A DNA stretch of 64,000 nt. Origin: Paenibacillaceae bacterium (GTDB taxonomy: Bacteria > Bacillota > Bacilli > Paenibacillales > NBRC-103111). The position numbers and the translations under genes were made by a program. Where the stretch lies: assembly GCA_029256185.1 (NCBI GenBank), contig JAQSYI010000026.1, forward strand, positions 1 to 64,000. The letters run 5' to 3'. The notes beneath the pieces were generated by a model. The model was not told the origin of the DNA and did no database searches. It saw only the letters and a program-made list of their open reading frames with translations. Below, in pieces: positions 48,697 through 58,276 of the stretch (position 1 is its first letter; the number at the start of each line of letters is the position of its first letter).

Positions 48697-50897
48697 ACAT
48701 AACCGTCCGCCCCGGCCAGAAAATATTGCTGGTCCTGCTCTCATTCATCCTATTTTCCGGCTTCGTTGCAGGCATGCCTGTGTACGCGGAAGAATTGTCC
48801 CCGACCCAGCCCTCCTCAGCGGAGGGGATCCCGGCCTCGGATACAAGAGGAATCCGCGAGGTCTTCTATGATGACCGGACCTTCCTCGGCAACAGCTCGA
48901 TTCAGGATTCCTACTTCGAGATTGGACAAGGATTGACCGCAGGAGCCGGTTCGTATCTCGATCTTTACTTTGCCCATTCTCCCACTTTACAGCCTGACGC
49001 ATCCACAGTCACATTGCTGATGGACGATAAGCCCCTCGACAGTGTGACTCTCAATGAAAGCAATGTGAAGGAAACCCACTGGCGCATTGATCTCTCCGCG
49101 CTGGGGCTGGGTCCCGGCTACCATAAGCTGACTGTCAATGCCAAATTAACCGGCTCCGACCTTTTCTGTCAGGACCCTTACGATCCGTCCACCTGGATGA
49201 TCGTCTACCAGAAAAGCCGGATTGCGCTTAAGCTTGTCCCCAACGGTGAGCTGCTTTCGCTAAGCGCTTATCCCGCCCCTTTTGTTGAACGGGGAGAGGC
49301 AGATCCCCTGCGTACGGTCCTGATTGTACCCGACGGGCCTACCCAAGAGGAATTTGGCGCGGCCGCCCGTTTATCCCAATTTTTTGCCGCCCAAGGCTCC
49401 TCCCGTACTCTGGAGCTTCCGATATTCACCGAAACAGAGATTACAGAAGACCGGCTCAAGGGCAATCACCTGATCTGGCTGGGCGCGGCCGACCGCTGGA
49501 AGGGACCTGGCGTCAAGGCGCTTGCAGCTGCAGCTCAATCGGCGGCGGAAGCAGGAGCCGTCCCTGCTTCCGGCTTTATCTCCATAGCCGCCTCTCCCTG
49601 GGAGGCTGCCCGGACCGTGCTTGCTCTGTCCGGCAACGGCCAGGAGCTGATGAACGCCGTCCAGATTCTGACTAATGAACCGCTGTACCGCCAGCTTCAG
49701 GGCAAGTATGAGGCGATTTCCGCTAGGCTTCGCACGGTCCGGACCGAGCAGCCCGCAGTTGGCCAGCCGTATGAAATTACCTTGCGCGGACTGGGATATG
49801 ATAACCTGTCGCTTCAGAATGCCCTGCAGGGCAGTATTTCCTTTCAATATCCGATTCCCGGAGGATGGGATTTGCCTGCAGGAGCCAAGCTGAACCTGGC
49901 ATTTACCCATTCCCAATCCATCGTCTTCAACAAATCCGTCGCCACCGTACGTTTGAACGGGACTCCTGTGGCCAGTGTAAATCTCACTGCAAAGACAGCG
50001 GAAGGCGGAGTGCTGGAAGTACCGCTTCCTCCGGAAGTGATCGGCACAAACCGCACACTTTCCATCGAGATCGCCTTTCAATTTATCAATCCTGCGGCAA
50101 CCGACGCAATGGAGAGACAATTCGGCTGCTCCGAGACTGTGCTCGGGGATTGGGCCAAAATTGACGCATCCTCGTCCATCAGCTTCACCCCTGCTGCCCG
50201 TCATCAGGCGTATCTGCAATTTTTGCCCTTTCCTTTTGTGGTGGACAATGCCTGGAACGCGGTTACCATGGTGATGAAGCGGCCGGATACCCGTCATCTG
50301 CAGTTGGCCATGACCTTGATTGGCCTTATGGGGGCAGGCAATCCGGAAACCGGGGATCTAAAATGGCTTACTCCCGATGCACAAGGATGGACGGAACAGT
50401 TGGTTGACCGCAACGCTATCTACATTGGCACCACCGCCGAGATGCCGGATGAACTTCGGTCATACACAGGCAGCTATGTGTTGTTCCAGCCGGATTCGAT
50501 TGTATCCCAGTCACCCGAAGTCGAGCTGTTGTCCGCGCTGCAAAGCCAGTCCGCCGCCATGCAGCTCACCGTCTCTCCCTTCGCAGGAGAGCACCGGCGG
50601 CTGCTCATGGTAACCGCCACTTCGGAAGAACGGCTTAACGCCTGGAACAAAGCTCTGACCGGCAACGAAAGCAGGAGCAAGCTGAACGGAAGATTCGTCG
50701 CCATGGACAGGCAAGACAGCATCTATGCTTTCGCCGGTACCCAGGATCTGCAAGGGCCTTACTTGGAGCAGCCGGATAACCAAAAAAACCATTGGTCCAC
50801 CTTCCAAGCAAGTCTGCCTATGTTCACGATCGCGCTTGTTTCTCTGCTTCTCCTTGCATTCCTCGCCCTATGGTTCAACCGGCAGAAGCGGGACTGA
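48693..50897 (+). CDS. BcsB-like cellulose-synthase regulatory subunit
   Basis: 734 residues; start overlaps the previous stop by four bases. Signal peptide to about residue 32, a large extracellular beta-rich part with two carbohydrate-binding and flavodoxin-like repeats (GQGLTAGAGSYLDLYFAHS; WDLPAGAKLNLAFTHSQ), and one C-terminal transmembrane segment (707-728) followed by NRQKRD. This is the layout of BcsB, which guides the glucan through the envelope next to BcsA. Its presence beside a GT2 synthase supports a cellulose-like export machine in a Gram-positive cell. Confidence 0.85.
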   Translation: MNITVRPGQKILLVLLSFILFSGFVAGMPVYAEELSPTQPSSAEGIPASDTRGIREVFYDDRTFLGNSSIQDSYFEIGQGLTAGAGSYLDLYFAHSPTLQPDASTVTLLMDDKPLDSVTLNESNVKETHWRIDLSALGLGPGYHKLTVNAKLTGSDLFCQDPYDPSTWMIVYQKSRIALKLVPNGELLSLSAYPAPFVERGEADPLRTVLIVPDGPTQEEFGAAARLSQFFAAQGSSRTLELPIFTETEITEDRLKGNHLIWLGAADRWKGPGVKALAAAAQSAAEAGAVPASGFISIAASPWEAARTVLALSGNGQELMNAVQILTNEPLYRQLQGKYEAISARLRTVRTEQPAVGQPYEITLRGLGYDNLSLQNALQGSISFQYPIPGGWDLPAGAKLNLAFTHSQSIVFNKSVATVRLNGTPVASVNLTAKTAEGGVLEVPLPPEVIGTNRTLSIEIAFQFINPAATDAMERQFGCSETVLGDWAKIDASSSISFTPAARHQAYLQFLPFPFVVDNAWNAVTMVMKRPDTRHLQLAMTLIGLMGAGNPETGDLKWLTPDAQGWTEQLVDRNAIYIGTTAEMPDELRSYTGSYVLFQPDSIVSQSPEVELLSALQSQSAAMQLTVSPFAGEHRRLLMVTATSEERLNAWNKALTGNESRSKLNGRFVAMDRQDSIYAFAGTQDLQGPYLEQPDNQKNHWSTFQASLPMFTIALVSLLLLAFLALWFNRQKRD

Positions 50898-50968
50898 TTG
50901 ACTGGCAGATTGCCCAGTGGAACGCTTGCGCCTGATGGCTGATCTCAACAACACGGAGGGAAAACCGA

Positions 50969-51217
50969 ATGAGAAGACACACAACTTTGAAGGGCAGGAC
51001 ACGCTTTCTGATCGGCTACCGCCCTGCCGATGTGGACCGTGAGCTGGCAAGGACACATAAGCTGAATGAAGCCGTTCTGACCGCACTGAGCGAAGAGAGA
51101 TTGGAGTTCTCCAGACTGTATATGGAGAAGTGGGCTTTGCAGGATGATCTCCGCGAACTGCTCGCACAAGCGCTCGAAGAAGAACAACTGTTGCTTAAGA
51201 ACAGAGAATCCTTATGA
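50969..51217 (+). CDS. Small coiled-coil protein, DivIVA-like N-terminus
   Basis: 82 residues; ACGGAGGG upstream. LIGYRPADVDRELARTHKL resembles the membrane-binding start of DivIVA (F-x-G-Y-x-x-x-D-V-D), followed by a helical, charged segment predicted to be coiled coil. Stop overlaps the GT2 start (ATGA). It may place or oligomerise the synthase at the membrane. I know of no named family. Confidence 0.6.
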   Translation: MRRHTTLKGRTRFLIGYRPADVDRELARTHKLNEAVLTALSEERLEFSRLYMEKWALQDDLRELLAQALEEEQLLLKNRESL

Positions 51218-53601
51218 GTATGCTGAGGCTTAAGCTGAACGGCACTTCACCATGGGTAGCCAAGCAGTTGCTAAGGGATGCCAGAAGGAAACTGGCAGAT
51301 AATCAGGAACGGCTCAAGCATCAGCGGCACACCCAGAAAAGCCAGATGAAGCAGATGGATTGGGAGCTTGAAGAGCTAAGGCGCAGACTGGCTGCCGCGC
51401 AGGCCCGCAGCCGGTTGCTGCGCCAAACCCAAGCCCGGGAATGGATTGCCCAGTCCGTGCCCGAAACCATGGAAGAGGGGCGGAAGACCTCCGCTCCACC
51501 CCCTTCTTCTGCTGCCTCACAGCCTGCATCACGGGTTGCCGCTCCCCGCCCCCGTCTGGGGGATGCCCTGATTAACCACGGCCATCTGACGCAGGAGCAG
51601 CTGGATGAAGCGATCGCGCGCCAGGAGGAATTCGGGGGCAGGTTAGGCGATATTCTTATCGAGATGGGCTACGTGACAGCAGAGATTCTGATCCCTTACT
51701 TCAGCTCCCCAAGCCAGAAATCCCGTCTTGGCGATATGCTGCTTCAGTCGGGACTGCTTACCCAGATGCAGTTGGATAAGGCCCTCGCCTTCCAGCGCAA
51801 AAGCGGAGGAATGCTCGGAGATATTTTGCTCTCTCTTCGCTTTCTGGAACCGGAGGACTTGTACCGGATCATTGCCAACCAAAACCAGATCGGGCGCGTA
51901 GGCAACACAGTCAACGTAGACAGCGGCGCCAAGCTTGCCGAGAGTCTGGCCAGGGAATACGGGGTTGTAATCATTCACCAATACTCCAACCGCTTCCTGG
52001 TTGCCGTCAATGACCCGCTTACTACAGAGCGCAAGCAAGAGCTGGAACAGATACTGGAGCTACCCGTTGAGCAGGTGCTCGCCTCGAAGAATGAGATGGA
52101 GCTGTTCTGGGGGGAAGCCTACAACCGGGAGATGCTGCATGAAAGCACCATGAAGCTGGCTACCGAGCAGCCGCATAATTCGGCCAGCCGGACCTTTACC
52201 AGACCGCAGCTGATTTCCGCTGCTGTTGCCGGCCTTATATTGGGAGCTTTTCTGATCTGGGAGCCCCTCGCCACATTGATTGCCCTGAATGTGGGTGTAC
52301 AGATTTTTTACTTTTTCATGACACTGTTCAAATTCGCCATCATCATGTACGGTTCCCGCAGCGGCTCCCAATACCGGTTTACCGAACAGGATATCGCCAA
52401 CATCGATGAGCGCGATCTGCCCGTCTACACCATCCTGGTGCCCATGTACAAGGAAAGTGAAGTCATTCCCCATCTGATCGGCAACCTGGAGAAGCTGGAC
52501 TATCCCAAGGCCAAGCTGGATGTCCGGCTGCTGATCGAGAAGGACGATGTGGAGGCCCAGACCCTGCTGCAGCGGTTGCGGCTTCCTCCCTATTATACCG
52601 TGCTGGTCGTCCCGGACAGCCTGCCCAAGACCAAGCCCAAGGCCTGCAACTTCGGCATTATCCGGGCCCGCGGCAAGTATGTGGTCATCTATGATGCGGA
52701 GGACCGCCCCGACCCGGATCAATTGAAGAAGGTCTACCTGACCTTCAAGGCTTGCGGCGAAGAGACGGCTTGTGTGCAAGCCAAGCTGAATTACTTCAAC
52801 AGCGAGCAGAATCTGCTGACCCGCTGGTTCACTCAGGAATACAGCATGTGGTTTGAACTTCTGCTGCCCGGGATCATGAAGCTGGACGTGCCCATCCCGC
52901 TTGGGGGAACCTCCAATCACTTCAAGACGGACATCCTGAAGGAGCTCAATGCTTGGGACCCGTACAATGTCACAGAAGACGCCGACCTTGGCGTGCGCCT
53001 GTACAAAGAGGGTTACAAGACGGCCATCGTCGACTCCCGCACCTGGGAGGAGGCCAACAGCCGCTTCGGCAACTGGATCCGCCAGCGTTCCCGCTGGATC
53101 AAGGGCTATATGCAAACCTGGCTGGTTCATATGCGCAACCCGCATAAGCTGGTCAAAGAAATAGGAATCAAGGGCTTCCTTGGTTTTCAGGTGATGGTGC
53201 TGGCTACTCCGGTTATCCCGCTGATTAATCCGATCTATTGGATCATGATTGTGCTTTGGTACGGCTGGAGAGCGGATTTTATTCCGCAGTTTTTCCCGGG
53301 AATCATCTATTACTTATCAGCCATGGAGCTGTATCTGGCCAACTTTTTCTTCATCTTCAGCAATATTGCGGGTGTCTACTGGGTCATCCACGACATGGAG
53401 AACAAGAAACAGAACTTCGTGTCCTACCGGCTGGTGAAATATGCCTTGCTGACCCCTCTGTACTGGGCCATGATGAGCATCGCCGCCTACAAGGCAGCCT
53501 GGCAGCTTGTCACCAAACCTTTTTATTGGGAAAAAACGGTCCACGGACTGGATAAAACGCCGTCAGGAGCACAAGGAACCACCACCAATGTAAACTCCTG
53601 A
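51214..53601 (+). CDS. Processive GT2 polysaccharide synthase with N-terminal MshEN (c-di-GMP-binding) domains
   Basis: 795 residues. Residues 20-75 are coiled coil, 85-112 a Pro/Ala linker. Two MshEN-type units follow: RLGDALINHGHLTQEQLDEA (114-133) with GRLGDILIEMGYVTAE, and RLGDMLLQSGLLTQMQLDKA (171-190) with GMLGDILLSLRFLEPEDL. RLGxxL-x3-G-x-L and paired LGxxL are the c-di-GMP contacts known from MshEN. Two transmembrane helices (335-378), then a GT2 domain with DAED (494-497), TED (588-590) and RQRSRW (623-628), and further C-terminal membrane helices. This is a BcsA-like synthase with MshEN instead of PilZ. Translationally coupled to the small coiled-coil protein. Confidence 0.88.
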   Translation: MSMLRLKLNGTSPWVAKQLLRDARRKLADNQERLKHQRHTQKSQMKQMDWELEELRRRLAAAQARSRLLRQTQAREWIAQSVPETMEEGRKTSAPPPSSAASQPASRVAAPRPRLGDALINHGHLTQEQLDEAIARQEEFGGRLGDILIEMGYVTAEILIPYFSSPSQKSRLGDMLLQSGLLTQMQLDKALAFQRKSGGMLGDILLSLRFLEPEDLYRIIANQNQIGRVGNTVNVDSGAKLAESLAREYGVVIIHQYSNRFLVAVNDPLTTERKQELEQILELPVEQVLASKNEMELFWGEAYNREMLHESTMKLATEQPHNSASRTFTRPQLISAAVAGLILGAFLIWEPLATLIALNVGVQIFYFFMTLFKFAIIMYGSRSGSQYRFTEQDIANIDERDLPVYTILVPMYKESEVIPHLIGNLEKLDYPKAKLDVRLLIEKDDVEAQTLLQRLRLPPYYTVLVVPDSLPKTKPKACNFGIIRARGKYVVIYDAEDRPDPDQLKKVYLTFKACGEETACVQAKLNYFNSEQNLLTRWFTQEYSMWFELLLPGIMKLDVPIPLGGTSNHFKTDILKELNAWDPYNVTEDADLGVRLYKEGYKTAIVDSRTWEEANSRFGNWIRQRSRWIKGYMQTWLVHMRNPHKLVKEIGIKGFLGFQVMVLATPVIPLINPIYWIMIVLWYGWRADFIPQFFPGIIYYLSAMELYLANFFFIFSNIAGVYWVIHDMENKKQNFVSYRLVKYALLTPLYWAMMSIAAYKAAWQLVTKPFYWEKTVHGLDKTPSGAQGTTTNVNS

Positions 53602-53620
53602 GCAGAAGGATGGAATCCGC

Positions 53621-54733
53621 ATGAACATCAGTATAATCGTACCCAGCAGAAATGAAGGAAAAAATGTGGAGTTGCTGACACAGCGGATTCTAGAGGCGGT
53701 TCCCCCGGAGTACCGCTATGAAATTTGGTTCATCGACGACAGCAACGATGATACGCCCAAACGGCTTGCGCAGTTGGCCAAGCGCTATTCCTTCGTTCAT
53801 TATTTGCATCGGGTGAATGGGACAGGACTCTCCACTGCCATATTGGAAGGTTTCCAACAAGCCGCGGGAGACTGGTTCATCGTTATGGATGCGGATCTGC
53901 AGCACCCGCCGCAAAGCCTGCCTGGCCTGATGGCTGCCCTGACTGCCCAGGATGCAGACATTGTGATCCCCTCCCGGTTTATTCCCGGAGGGCATGACGG
54001 CGGGCTTAGCTTGCCCCGCAAGCTTGTCTCCTGGACGGCGCGCATGATGGCCCGCCTGTCGCTTCGCAGAGTGCGGAAGATCTCCGATCCTACCAGCGGT
54101 TATTTCGCCGTGCGCCGGAAGACGGCCTTCAGCCGTCCTCTGGATCCTATCGGCTGGAAGATCCTGTTGGAGCTCCTGGTACGCTCGGATTACACAGGTG
54201 TGCGGGAGATTCCTTATACATTTGAAGCCCGGGATCTGGGCAGCTCCAAATTCAACATGAAAGAGCAATGGAACTACATCCGCCACCTGGGACGGCTAAT
54301 CGCAAGCAGTGAGGCCGATTACCGCTTCTGGAAATTTTGTCTTGTGGGTGCCAGCGGTGTTGTTGTGAATTCGGCTGTCTATGTTCCCATGGTGAAGGCC
54401 GGGGTAGACATCAGTCTGTCGTTTGTTACAGCGACAGTGGTGGCTACCGTGAATAATTTCGCCTGGAATAACCGGTTCACTTGGAATCATCTCAAGCAGG
54501 ACAGGCTCTGGTACCGGATGTTCAAGTTCGGTCTTGTCAGCCTGTCCGGTCTGGCTCTGTCAGGCCTAAGCGTCGAGGCTTGCCACCGGTTTTTGGGACT
54601 GCATTATTTGCTGTCCGGCTTCATCGGCATCCTGGTCTCCACAGGCTGGAACTTTGTATTCAACAGCCTATGGACCTTCAAGAAGCGTTCCAACGAACCG
54701 GGCACCAATCCTGTACAAGGCATTGAACTGTAA
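53621..54733 (+). CDS. GT2 polyprenyl-phosphate glycosyltransferase fused to GtrA-like domain
   Basis: 370 residues; AGAAGGATGG upstream, 19 nt after the synthase. N-terminal DPM1-like GT2: IIVPSRNEGKNVELL, WFIDDSNDDTP, VMDADLQHPPQSLPGL (DxD), DPTSGYFAVRR. From about residue 237 a four-helix GtrA-type membrane domain (KFCLVGASGVVVNSAVYV; NNFAWNNRFTW). Such enzymes make polyprenyl-phosphate-linked sugar and flip it; here it probably supplies the two membrane transferases next door. Confidence 0.88.
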   Translation: MNISIIVPSRNEGKNVELLTQRILEAVPPEYRYEIWFIDDSNDDTPKRLAQLAKRYSFVHYLHRVNGTGLSTAILEGFQQAAGDWFIVMDADLQHPPQSLPGLMAALTAQDADIVIPSRFIPGGHDGGLSLPRKLVSWTARMMARLSLRRVRKISDPTSGYFAVRRKTAFSRPLDPIGWKILLELLVRSDYTGVREIPYTFEARDLGSSKFNMKEQWNYIRHLGRLIASSEADYRFWKFCLVGASGVVVNSAVYVPMVKAGVDISLSFVTATVVATVNNFAWNNRFTWNHLKQDRLWYRMFKFGLVSLSGLALSGLSVEACHRFLGLHYLLSGFIGILVSTGWNFVFNSLWTFKKRSNEPGTNPVQGIEL

Positions 54734-54783
54734 ACAAGCCGGGCCTCTGCCCCCATCCAATCCATAAGGCGGTGACCCTACTT

Positions 54784-56400
54784 ATGAAGAATGCCGCCGG
54801 TTCCCGCAATATTGCTGCTGTGTGCATTTTTCTTTTGTTTTTTTGCACGGAATTAGGACTGGGAATTTACTTGAGCCATTACCGGGATTTCGTTTATTAT
54901 GACGCAGTCAGCCGGGTCGCCAACGCCTTCTATGTCCTGCACAGCCGGGACCCTCATCTGGGAGCAATCGGGTTCGTCTGGAACCCCTTGCCCAGCTTGC
55001 TGGAGATTATTCCCCTTCTGTTCTGGAGGTGGATTCCACCCCTCGCCGGAGCCGGATTGGCTGCCAACCTGTTGACCGCGCTCTTCGCTGCAGGCACTGC
55101 GGTGATGATCTTCAACTATTGCCGCGCCTCCATCGGCTCGCCCTTCATTGCCACGGCAATTACTTTTGCCTATGCATGCAATCCGTTTATTTTCCTGTAT
55201 GGGGCAAACGGTATGAGCGAGGCCATGTTTTGCTTTTTTATCGTCTGGATGATTATTCAGTTCACCAAGTGGATGAACCGCGACGCCCCCCTGGCTCCCA
55301 TCATTATGGGGTTTGCATTGGCTCTGGCCTTCTGGGTCCGCTATGAATCCATTGCGCTTGGAATGGCATTGGCATTCGCCATCACAGCGGTTTTTCTTGA
55401 CCGCCGCCGCGATTCTGCCTACATCTTGAACCGGGCCAGACGGAAGAATGATATTACTTCCAAGCTTGAAGCCATTCTGACAGTCGTGTTAAGTCCTGCG
55501 GTTTTTTCAGGCATTGCCTGGCTCCTGCTGAATTATTTCATTATGGGCGATGCTCTCTTCTTCTTTCGGTCCGGTTATTCCAATATTGCGTTCTCGGGCA
55601 ATCTGACCGACCAGTTCCGGGAAATGATCAGTACGCCTGCAGGAGTATTATGGCTTGTGCTCCGCAAATCCCTTTTCTTTTCCCTGCCCCTTCTGGCTAT
55701 CATTCTGGTGCGCTTTATCATCGGCTATTGGAAAAGATGGGATACATTAGCTTTAGTGCTGCTTGCCGCAAGCATCCCCGCCATGCAGTACGCCATGCTC
55801 CTGAAGGGCTCTTCCTTCGGTTGGCTGCGCTTTTTCGTATATCCCTTCGTTATTGCCGTTGCCTGGATGCCCTACGAATTATCCAGGCTCCGTCAATCCA
55901 TGGAGGTCAAGCGGGTTGCCGCCGTTTTTTGCCTGTCCATTCTGCTGTCCGGCTTCGTTGTGCTGGATATGAAGAATCAGGAGCTGTCCCCTGATGAATA
56001 TGAGACTTTCCACATTGACGAGAGCGGCACGCACAAGGATCTGGTCATGGCCAAGGCGGTATCCCGCTACATCAATGACATTATCGCGGCTGAGCCGGTC
56101 CATGACAGACCGCTCATTCTGACGGATTCCTACAGCGCCTATTCCGTCTTGTTGAATACGCGTTATCCTGAACGCTGGGTCATTACCAACGACCGCGACT
56201 TTGAGCCTGCCTTGCTGGCTCCCCGCGAGCATGGTGTCGAATACATTCTGGTGTCCAAGAAGATAGGCTCCGTCCTGCAAATCATCCATGAGACTTATCC
56301 TGATCTGTTCGATAAAGGAGCACCGTGGGCAACTCTGGTCCGGGACTTCGATGGAGAATGGAAGCTGTTCCGCGTTACCGCTTCAGCACCTTCCCGGTAA
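54784..56400 (+). CDS. Membrane glycosyltransferase, GT39/ArnT-like (paralog 1)
   Basis: 538 residues from ATG at 54784; GGTGA lies at good spacing (GTG at 54772 is in frame, less likely). About eleven transmembrane segments, the first at 13-30. LGIYLSHYRDFVYYDAVSRVANAF carries the acidic residue in the first outer loop typical of GT-C enzymes. The extracytoplasmic C-terminal part (ILTDSYSAYSVLLNTRYPERWVITNDRDFE) is soluble. Uses a polyprenyl-phosphate sugar, probably from the GtrA-GT2 protein. A same-length paralog follows. Confidence 0.8.
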   Translation: MKNAAGSRNIAAVCIFLLFFCTELGLGIYLSHYRDFVYYDAVSRVANAFYVLHSRDPHLGAIGFVWNPLPSLLEIIPLLFWRWIPPLAGAGLAANLLTALFAAGTAVMIFNYCRASIGSPFIATAITFAYACNPFIFLYGANGMSEAMFCFFIVWMIIQFTKWMNRDAPLAPIIMGFALALAFWVRYESIALGMALAFAITAVFLDRRRDSAYILNRARRKNDITSKLEAILTVVLSPAVFSGIAWLLLNYFIMGDALFFFRSGYSNIAFSGNLTDQFREMISTPAGVLWLVLRKSLFFSLPLLAIILVRFIIGYWKRWDTLALVLLAASIPAMQYAMLLKGSSFGWLRFFVYPFVIAVAWMPYELSRLRQSMEVKRVAAVFCLSILLSGFVVLDMKNQELSPDEYETFHIDESGTHKDLVMAKAVSRYINDIIAAEPVHDRPLILTDSYSAYSVLLNTRYPERWVITNDRDFEPALLAPREHGVEYILVSKKIGSVLQIIHETYPDLFDKGAPWATLVRDFDGEWKLFRVTASAPSR

Positions 56401-56481
56401 GAAGGAGCAACCGCCCGTTGGGCAATGCAAGAAGCATGATAGCAACCGGGTGTGAAGCACGCCCGTTGGGGGAGGTGCGGC

Positions 56482-58098
56482 ATGGAGAAACGCTGGGATC
56501 GTGCAAGCTCAGCCATTCTGTTCACAATCATATTTGCAGCGGAACTGGGCTTTGGCATCTATGTGATGTACTACAACGATTATATTTCTGGGGATTCCCT
56601 GAGCCGGGTAGCGAACGCCTTCTTTGTTTTGCACAGCAGGGATCCGCATCTGGGTGCCATCGGCTTTGTCTGGAATCCGTTGCCCAGCATGCTGGAGATG
56701 ATCCCTCTGCTGTTATGGGACTGGGTGCCGTCTGTAGCCTCCTCCGGGCTTGCCAGCGCCGCCGTAACGGCCTTCTTTGCCGCGGCCGCGGCCCTCTTGC
56801 TCTATCTTGCCGTAGTCCATAACGGGGGAGGCCGCATTCCCGGACTGCTCCTTGCCATCGTATATACGGCTAATCCGTTTAACTTTGTTTACGGGTCCAA
56901 TGGCATGAGCGAGGCCATCTTTGCCTTCTTTATCATCGCAACCGTTTATACCTTTACCCGTTGGATCACGACCCGCAGGCTATCCTATTTGATATATGGG
57001 GGGCTCGCTCTGGCGATGGGCTTTTGGACGCGATACGAGGCAGTCGCGCTAGGAATTGGCCTGACCCTCTGCTTTGTGTGGGCTGTCTTCCAGCAGCACC
57101 GCAGTCTGATGCTGGTCAACCGGAAGCAATTGCTGCAGAGGCACAATCTGCGCGGACGGCTGGAAGCCGTTCTGCTGGTTTTTCTGGTCCCCTCCATTGT
57201 CTCCGGCGCCCTGTGGATCATGTTCAATTATCTGATTATGCAAGACCCGCTTTACTTCCTCCGGTCCGGCTACTCCAATCTGGCCTTCGCCGAAGATTTG
57301 ACAGCCAACCAACAATTCGTCGACATGATCGGCAGCCCTGTTGCCGTCTTGTCATGGGTGCTCCGGAAATCCGCTTATTTTTCCATCCCATTGCTCGGCA
57401 TTCTTGCAGTACGCATCCTTACCCGCCGCATCAAGGACCTGGATACCTTCTGGCTGCTGCTGGTCTCTTTGTCCATCCCGGCCATGCAGTTTTATATGCT
57501 CTACAACGGCTCTTCCTACGGTTGGCTGCGGTTTTTTGTGTACCCCATGGTCATTGCCGCAGCATGGATTCCCTATGAAATCTCCTGTCTGGAATCGCAC
57601 AAGGCGCGCAAACCGTTGATCGCATTCCTGATTGCCTGTCTGGCTGCCTCTTCTTTTGTGGTCATGGATATGCAGGACCCGGAATTGGCAACAGAGGAAT
57701 ACGGATTATTTCATATGAGTGACAGCACGTCTTCCCGCGATCACCGGATGTCCCGGGAAATTGCCCTCGCTGTGGATGAACTGGTCAAGCCGGACGAGGA
57801 GGGCGGAAAGCTGGTGCTGACCGATTCCTTCAGCGCGTTTCCCATTCTGGTCAACTCTGCTTATCCTGCTCAATGGATCATTACCAATGACCGGGATTTC
57901 AACGAGAATTTGAAAGACCCTGTGGGTAAAGGGGTGGACTATATTTTGGTCTCCAAGGCCAAAGGGTCCGTCTACCGGGTCATTGATGCCAACTATCCGT
58001 TCCTGTTTGAGGGCAGGGAAACATGGACCCGGTTAGTCAAGGATTTTAACGGAGAATGGCGGCTCTATCAGGTAATAAGTCCGGGGTCCTCCTCCTAA
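56482..58098 (+). CDS. Membrane glycosyltransferase, GT39/ArnT-like (paralog 2)
   Basis: 538 residues from ATG at 56482 with GGGGGAGG upstream; exactly the same length as the preceding paralog and collinear with it (SRVANAF-VLHSRDPHLGAIGFVWNPLPS is shared by both, as are YGWLRFFVYP-like and WIITNDRDF-like stretches). Topology and acidic outer loop (YNDYISGDSLSRVANAF) are equal. Tandem duplication followed by divergence suggests two sugar specificities on one polymer. Last gene of the operon. Confidence 0.8.
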   Translation: MEKRWDRASSAILFTIIFAAELGFGIYVMYYNDYISGDSLSRVANAFFVLHSRDPHLGAIGFVWNPLPSMLEMIPLLLWDWVPSVASSGLASAAVTAFFAAAAALLLYLAVVHNGGGRIPGLLLAIVYTANPFNFVYGSNGMSEAIFAFFIIATVYTFTRWITTRRLSYLIYGGLALAMGFWTRYEAVALGIGLTLCFVWAVFQQHRSLMLVNRKQLLQRHNLRGRLEAVLLVFLVPSIVSGALWIMFNYLIMQDPLYFLRSGYSNLAFAEDLTANQQFVDMIGSPVAVLSWVLRKSAYFSIPLLGILAVRILTRRIKDLDTFWLLLVSLSIPAMQFYMLYNGSSYGWLRFFVYPMVIAAAWIPYEISCLESHKARKPLIAFLIACLAASSFVVMDMQDPELATEEYGLFHMSDSTSSRDHRMSREIALAVDELVKPDEEGGKLVLTDSFSAFPILVNSAYPAQWIITNDRDFNENLKDPVGKGVDYILVSKAKGSVYRVIDANYPFLFEGRETWTRLVKDFNGEWRLYQVISPGSSS

Positions 58099-58276
58099 TG
58101 GAGCTCTGCAAGGCAGCTTCCCCCATCACTTTTCCTTTTTTCGACCTGAACTTACATAATGAGATATGACTCCAAAAAAATATGTCAGCGCCAGCGTTAC
58201 AATTTGTATGCTGGTGCTGTCTATTATATGTGGGCCTAATTTACTATTGTCCATAAAAAAAGGAGGTTTTCTCAGA

